Below, one piece after another: positions 60,224 to 64,000 of a DNA stretch of 64,000 nt; the first letter of the stretch is position 1; every line of letters begins with the position of its first letter. A program made the position numbers and the translations under genes. The stretch lies in contig NZ_CP019304.1 of the NCBI RefSeq assembly GCF_001969265.1, forward strand, positions 2,480,001 through 2,544,000, read 5' to 3'. Origin of the DNA: Arthrobacter sp. QXT-31 (GTDB lineage: Bacteria; Actinomycetota; Actinomycetes; Actinomycetales; Micrococcaceae). The notes under the pieces were generated by a model that saw only the letters and a list, made by a program, of their open reading frames with translations, ran no database searches and had not been told where the DNA came from.

Positions 60224-61296
60224 TGTATTGACCACGGACGTTAGTGACGCTCGGCGTGGTTCGGTGACATGAAGAAGACCTCCGGGTGGAGTGGGGCTTG
60301 TCTAGAGTCCAATTCCACGCACGGAGGTCTTCATGTCCCACCCTAACGCTCTTCTGACGCCCCGTGGCCGGCTGCAGCTCGCGCAGTGTGTCGTTGACCA
60401 ATGTTGGAGTCTGCGCCGGGCCGCGGAACGGTTCCAGGTCTCGGTCCCGACCGCTGCGCGCTGGGCTGAGCGCTACCGCGAGCATGGACCGGAAGCAATG
60501 GAGGACCGCTCCAGCCGCCCGCACTCTTCGCCTCGGCGGACTGCCACGCGTACCGAGCGGCGGATCATCGCCCTCCGTGTGAACCGCCGGTGGGGCCCTG
60601 CCAGGATCGGTTATCTGCTGGGCATCCACCCCTCCACCGTCCATCGTGTGCTGTCCCGCTACCGGCTCGCGAAACTGGCCTGGCTCGATCGCGGCACCGG
60701 CAGGGTGATCCGCCGCTACGAACACGACAAGCCCGGGGACCTGGTCCACGTCGACATCAAAAAGCTCGGCCGTATCCCCAATGGCGGCGGACACCGGGTC
60801 CTGGGCAGGACCGCCGGGTGGAAGAACAAGACCGGCACCACGGCCAACCGCCGGCCCGGCTATCACTACCTCCACAACGCCGTCGATGACCACTCACGTC
60901 TTGCCTACAGCGAGATCCTCACCGACGAGAAAAAGGAAACAGCAGCAGCCTTCTGGTCCCGGGCCAATGCCTGGTTCAACGCCCACGGAATCACCGTCCA
61001 GCGCGTCCTGACCGATAACGGGAACTGCTACCGGTCCCGCGCTTTCGCTGAAGCCCTGGGCCCGGACATCAAGCACAAACGCACCCGCCCCTACCGGCCA
61101 CAAACCAACGGCAAGGTCGAACGCTTCAACCGGACCATGCTCGAGGAATGGGCCTACATCCGCCCGTACCGCTCAGAGGCCGAGCGTGTCGCCGCTTTCC
61201 CCGACTGGCTCCATGCCTACAATCACCACCGAGCCCACACCGCCCTCAAAGGTCAGACACCGGTCAGCCGCGTCACCAACCTCTCAGGTCAATACA
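60224..61296 (+). mobile_element. IS481-family insertion sequence
   Basis: 1073 bp with terminal inverted repeats of 27 nt (60224-60250 and 61270-61296; 22 of 27 match; the outer ten nt are TGTATTGACC on each end), one transposase gene and 6-bp CCTAGC duplications on both sides. Everything is intact, so insertion was recent or selection-neutral. Confidence 0.93.
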
Positions 61297-61301
61297 CCTA
61301 G
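60333..61301 (+). CDS. IS481-family transposase
   Basis: 322 residues from ATG at 60333. N-terminal HTH (SLRRAAERFQVSVPTAARWAERYRE) plus a second HTH_28-like helix pair, then the rve/DDE integrase core: Asp141 (LVHVDIKKLG), Asp228 (VLTDNG) and Glu263 (NGKVERFNRTM). Full length, no frameshift, so probably active. The TAG stop (61299-61301) lies outside the element, in the right target duplication. It binds the terminal repeats and moves the element. Confidence 0.95.
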   Translation: MSHPNALLTPRGRLQLAQCVVDQCWSLRRAAERFQVSVPTAARWAERYREHGPEAMEDRSSRPHSSPRRTATRTERRIIALRVNRRWGPARIGYLLGIHPSTVHRVLSRYRLAKLAWLDRGTGRVIRRYEHDKPGDLVHVDIKKLGRIPNGGGHRVLGRTAGWKNKTGTTANRRPGYHYLHNAVDDHSRLAYSEILTDEKKETAAAFWSRANAWFNAHGITVQRVLTDNGNCYRSRAFAEALGPDIKHKRTRPYRPQTNGKVERFNRTMLEEWAYIRPYRSEAERVAAFPDWLHAYNHHRAHTALKGQTPVSRVTNLSGQYT

Positions 61302-61302
61302 C
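61297..61302. repeat. target-site duplication, right copy (CCTAGC)
   Basis: Right copy of the 6-bp duplication. It supplies the stop codon of the transposase. Confidence 0.9.
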
Positions 61303-61340
61303 CATCCGGTTTTAGTCCGGCGGGTTCAGCCCGGCCGGTT

Positions 61341-61625
61341 CTAGTCCAGCAGGTTCTCGAACCCCGGTGCAGTGCGGTTGGCGGCAAATTCCATGACGTC
61401 GAAGTCGGCAACGCCATGCACGTTGAAGGGATCCTTGGCCAACGACTCATCGAGTGTGTTCCGGTCAGCCTTGGAAAGCAGCACGCCGCCCGTCCGCGGA
61501 ACCTTGCGGCCGGCGGCGATGAAGACGCCTTCGTCGAATGCATCCTTCAGCCAGTCCACGTGGGCATCGAGGTGCTGGTCCACAATCTCTTGGGCAACTT
61601 TGTAAGTCAGGGAAACTACGTACAT
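61341..61625 (-). CDS. YciI-family protein
   Basis: 94 residues from ATG at 61625. Ferredoxin-like fold of the YciI/dimeric alpha-beta barrel type: VSLTYKVAQEIVDQHLDAHVDWLKDAFDEGVFIAAG with the conserved His-Asp pair, GGVLLSKADRNTLDE, and a final ADFDVMEF. Complete domain, cytosolic; catalytic role unknown. Its last codons are repeated once (20-nt imperfect direct repeat at 61308-61327 and 61337-61356), next to the IS. Divergent from the MarR gene. Confidence 0.9.
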   Translation of the reverse strand: MYVVSLTYKVAQEIVDQHLDAHVDWLKDAFDEGVFIAAGRKVPRTGGVLLSKADRNTLDESLAKDPFNVHGVADFDVMEFAANRTAPGFENLLD

Positions 61626-61720
61626 GACCGCCAGCCTACCGCCACAGCCCTGGCCGCCCGGCTGACCGCCGCCGGACCGTGCCTTGAACCGTCAAGCGTC
61701 AGTTCTCCTAGGATGGAGTA

Positions 61721-62206
61721 ATGACCGAACCGCGCTGGCTCAACGCCAATGAACGCCGGGCATGGCTTGCCCTTCTCAGCATCAACACCATGCTGCCCGC
61801 GTCGCTCGATACCCAGCTGCATGCCGCCGGAAAGGTGTCGCTGTTCGACTACAACGTGCTGGCGATGCTCTCCGAAGCCGAAGGACGGTTCCTGCCGATG
61901 AGCGAGCTGGCCGCACGGACCAGCGCCTCCCTCTCCCGGCTGTCGCACGTGGTCACTAAACTCCAGAACCGCGGCTGGGTGGAACGCCGGCCGCATCCCG
62001 GCGACGCCCGCGTCACCACCGCACACCTCACCGAACAGGGCATGGCCACGATCGTGGAACTGGCACCGGGCCACGTCGAATCCGTCCGCTCGCTGTTCCT
62101 CGACGCCCTGAGTGAGCGTGATGTTGCTGACCTCGCCCGGATCGGCGAAAAGATCGTGGCCCGCTTGGACAGCAACCACTGGATTCTCCGCGAGCGGCAG
62201 CAGTAG
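61721..62206 (+). CDS. MarR-family regulator
   Basis: 161 residues from ATG at 61721 (GGATGGAG upstream). Winged HTH of MarR type: FDYNVLAMLSEAEGRFLPMSELAARTSASLSRLSHVVTKLQNRGWVERRPHPGDARVTTAHLTEQG, flanked by dimerisation helices. Senses phenolic or oxidative signals in most family members; target genes not known, though the divergent YciI gene and the SGNH gene following are candidates. Confidence 0.92.
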   Translation: MTEPRWLNANERRAWLALLSINTMLPASLDTQLHAAGKVSLFDYNVLAMLSEAEGRFLPMSELAARTSASLSRLSHVVTKLQNRGWVERRPHPGDARVTTAHLTEQGMATIVELAPGHVESVRSLFLDALSERDVADLARIGEKIVARLDSNHWILRERQQ

Positions 62207-62303
62207 CGCCAAGAGCAGTAGCCTCCGGGAACCGCAGCCGGCGGCCGCCGCCGGTACCAGCCCGTCTTGGTTGCTCCCGGCAACGGGTGGCAGACTTGCT
62301 TCC

Positions 62304-63065
62304 ATGGATTTCACGGCCCGGTACGTTGCCCTCGGAGATTCCTTCACGGAGGGCGTGGGCGACGACGACCCGACGCGGCCCAACGGTGTCCGCGGCTGGG
62401 CTGACCGCGTGGCGGAGCAGCTGGCTGCGGCCGACCCGGGCTTCGGCTACGCCAACCTGGCGATCCGTGGCCGCAAGCTGCGCCAGATCCTGGCCGAGCA
62501 GGTGGACGCCGCCATCGCTCTTAACCCAACGCTGGTGTCCCTCTATGCCGGCGCCAACGACATCCTCCGGCCCAAGATCGACATCGACGACCTGCTCGTG
62601 GACTACGAGAAGGCCGTTGAAAAGCTCACGGCGACCGGCGCCACGGTGGTGCTGTTCACCGGTTTCGACGCGCGGGGCTCCAAGGTCTTTGGCACGATGC
62701 GGGGCCGGACAGCCATCTACAACGAGCTGGTACGCGGGATCGCCGGTGACCACGGCGCCCTGCTGGTGGACTACTGGCGCTTCAACGAATACTACGACTG
62801 GGGCATGTGGGCCCGGGACCGGATGCACATGTCAGCAGCCGGCCACGCAAACATGGCCAAGCGCGTCCTGACGGTCCTCGAACACGAGCACTCCATCGAG
62901 GTTCCGCCCATGACTCCCGTCCCCGAACTCAGCAAGGCGGAGGCACTGCGGGCCAACGCCCGTTGGGTCCGGGAATTCGCCGGGCCATGGGTAGTCCGCC
63001 GGGTCACGGGCAAGTCCTCCGGTGACAACCTGAAGCCCAGGTACGCCCAGCTCACCCGGCTCTAG
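62304..63065 (+). CDS. SGNH/GDSL-family hydrolase (paralogue 2)
   Basis: 253 residues from ATG at 62304, chosen because the fold starts immediately (FTARYVALGDSFTEGVGD); the open frame before it overlaps the MarR gene. Blocks: GDSFTEG, NGVRGWADRVAEQL, LYAGANDILRP, VVLFTGFD and DRMHMSAAGH. C-terminal SSGDNLKPRYAQ resembles LGDNLSPRWPQ of paralogue 1, so the two are one subfamily duplicated here. Acyl or acetyl esterase, cytosolic; substrate unknown. Confidence 0.92.
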   Translation: MDFTARYVALGDSFTEGVGDDDPTRPNGVRGWADRVAEQLAAADPGFGYANLAIRGRKLRQILAEQVDAAIALNPTLVSLYAGANDILRPKIDIDDLLVDYEKAVEKLTATGATVVLFTGFDARGSKVFGTMRGRTAIYNELVRGIAGDHGALLVDYWRFNEYYDWGMWARDRMHMSAAGHANMAKRVLTVLEHEHSIEVPPMTPVPELSKAEALRANARWVREFAGPWVVRRVTGKSSGDNLKPRYAQLTRL

Positions 63066-63565
63066 CGGGCGATACCGGACGTGGCTGCGGCGCGTTGGCC
63101 CGCCGTCGGACGTCTTTTACCCTGCGGGAACCTGCGGTGGCAAAGCCGCCGAAAACCCACCGTCTTCGGAACTTCAGCAGGCGACGGCGCCGGGGGGCTT
63201 TATACACCCTTTCCCGACGGATTGGTCTTTAATTCGCGTGTCTCGTAGACTTGGTTGGCGCCAGGTGGCGCGGAGCGTGTGCAATTGCTCCGGTTTGCGG
63301 CGGCTGTAGTCAGTATTCACAGTCCCTTCAGGCCGGTAGTTAGGGGCTCAAGTTGCGTGCATTCCTGTATTCGCCCAGTATCCCGGGACTTCGCAGTGGC
63401 CTCCATTGCCAAGTGTCCGTGGCTCATCGCATTCCGCCGCAGTGACCCGGTTCGCCGGTGTTTGCGACCTGCGGAATGTGTGAAGCTGGATGCGGACGTC
63501 GCCTGCCGCACGGTGAAGCAGAACTCTGCCCGCCGTTTCATTCATTTTTTCAGAGGAGAGTCGTC
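63066..63565 (+). promoter_or_regulatory. intergenic region and long leader of the ribosomal protein operon
   Basis: 500 nt without a gene. TTGGTC (63222-63227) and TAGACT (63246-63251), 18 nt apart, are a plausible promoter, which would give a leader of about 305 nt with an early small hairpin (GGAGC...GCTCC near 63271-63290). No Zur box or tRNA was seen. Confidence 0.4.
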
Positions 63566-63802
63566 ATGGCAGCACACTGCCAGGTGACCGGAGCCGAGCC
63601 GGGCTTTGGACACAGCATTTCGCACTCGCACCGCCGCAACAAGCGCCGGTTCGACCCGAACATTCAGAAGAAGCGCTACTGGGTTCCGTCCCTGCGCCGT
63701 AATGTCACTCTGCAGGTCTCTGCAAAGGGCATCAAGACCATCGACGTACGCGGCATCGACGTTGTCGTCGCCGACATCCTGGCACGAGGAGTGAAGCTCT
63801 AG
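63566..63802 (+). CDS. rpmB: 50S ribosomal protein L28 (zinc-independent form)
   Basis: 78 residues from ATG at 63566 with AGAGGAGAG upstream. [28 protein letters not shown] and [24 protein letters not shown] are L28 blocks. Only one Cys is present, so the four-cysteine zinc ribbon of the zinc form is absent. Structural part of the large subunit. The stop overlaps the rpmG start (TAGTG). In many actinobacteria this version is made in zinc shortage. Confidence 0.96.
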   Translation: MAAHCQVTGAEPGFGHSISHSHRRNKRRFDPNIQKKRYWVPSLRRNVTLQVSAKGIKTIDVRGIDVVVADILARGVKL

Positions 63803-63969
63803 TGGCAAAGGACAAGGACGTACGTCCGATCATCAAGCTCAAGTCGACCGCGGGCACGGGTTACACCTACGTAACCCGCAAGAACCGTCGTAACGATCCG
63901 GACCGCCTGGTCCTGAAGAAGTACGACCCCAAGATCCGCCAGCACGTCGAATTCCGAGAGGAGCGCTAA
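63802..63969 (+). CDS. rpmG: 50S ribosomal protein L33 (zinc-independent form)
   Basis: 55 residues from GTG at 63802, overlapping the rpmB stop. [42 protein letters not shown] and [10 protein letters not shown] cover the full L33 family. No cysteine at all, so the zinc-ligand CxxC pairs are replaced, as in zinc-free paralogues. Too short to be found by simple length cut-offs. Confidence 0.95.
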   Translation: MAKDKDVRPIIKLKSTAGTGYTYVTRKNRRNDPDRLVLKKYDPKIRQHVEFREER

Positions 63970-63973
63970 ACAC

Positions 63974-64000
63974 ATGGCTAAGAAGTCCAAGATTGCTCGC
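63974..64000 (+). CDS. rpsN: 30S ribosomal protein S14, 5' end only
   Basis: Nine codons (MAKKSKIAR) before the window ends, 4 nt after the rpmG stop. This start is that of the long (about 100 residues), cysteine-free S14 form, and the rpmB-rpmG-rpsN order supports it. The rest lies outside. Confidence 0.85.

Noticed and set aside
63066..63565. tRNA or Zur box before rpmB
   Set aside because: No cloverleaf and no palindromic AT-rich Zur-type site could be found by eye.

Overview
The window is high-GC, gene-dense chromosomal DNA with many GTG starts, frequent 4-nt stop/start overlaps (ATGA, GTGA, TGATG) and protein families typical of Actinobacteria. The overall flavour (DUF2795, DUF4389, actinobacterial asparaginase/aspartase cluster, MFS fused to carboxypeptidase-regulatory-like repeats, cysteine-poor L28/L33/S14 set) points to the Micrococcaceae, most likely Arthrobacter, Pseudarthrobacter or a close relative. 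This is inferred from protein families and base composition; no marker was compared.

Layout. 1-5123: an unusual GNAT-AAA+ fusion (cut by the left edge), a universal stress protein, a persulfide-dioxygenase-like MBL/rhodanese protein and an FAD-linked oxidase. 5124-10037: an asparagine-use operon on the minus strand (FadR-type regulator, asparaginase, aspartase, permease) that converts asparagine through aspartate to fumarate plus ammonia. 10099-20688: a defence island. HsdM, HsdS, an Mrr-type endonuclease, a HigBA toxin-antitoxin pair and HsdR lie in one direction, with a divergent HipBA pair beside them. 20379-27326: small hypothetical, membrane, RNA-binding and glycosyltransferase genes.

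27591-35780: a sugar-catabolic regulon. A GntR repressor gene, a minus-strand operon (MHS-family transporter and both halves of a split transketolase) and a plus-strand operon (TIM-barrel isomerase, SDR dehydrogenase, fused dihydroxyacetone-type kinase, RpiB-type isomerase) share a palindromic operator, GACTGTTAACAGTC and variants. The set suggests catabolism of a C4 or branched C5 sugar or polyol (tetritol or apiose type). 35787-43969: redox and membrane genes, one clearly frameshifted gene and a large acyl-CoA dehydrogenase.

44285-50090: a translationally coupled jetA-jetB-jetC operon (Wadjet/Mks condensin) with no jetD nuclease gene next to it. 50281-53702: a lipoprotein and a TetR-MFS efflux operon with a large inverted-repeat operator. 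53862-59174: an iron/siderophore uptake operon behind a DtxR/IdeR-like box; both permease genes carry in-frame copies of a palindromic repeat that also occurs intergenically at 5039-5095. 59205-63065: two paralogous SGNH hydrolases, with an intact IS481-type insertion sequence (6-bp target duplication CCTAGC) directly after the first. 63566-64000: rpmB-rpmG-rpsN, zinc-independent forms, cut by the right edge. No rRNA, tRNA or CRISPR array was seen.
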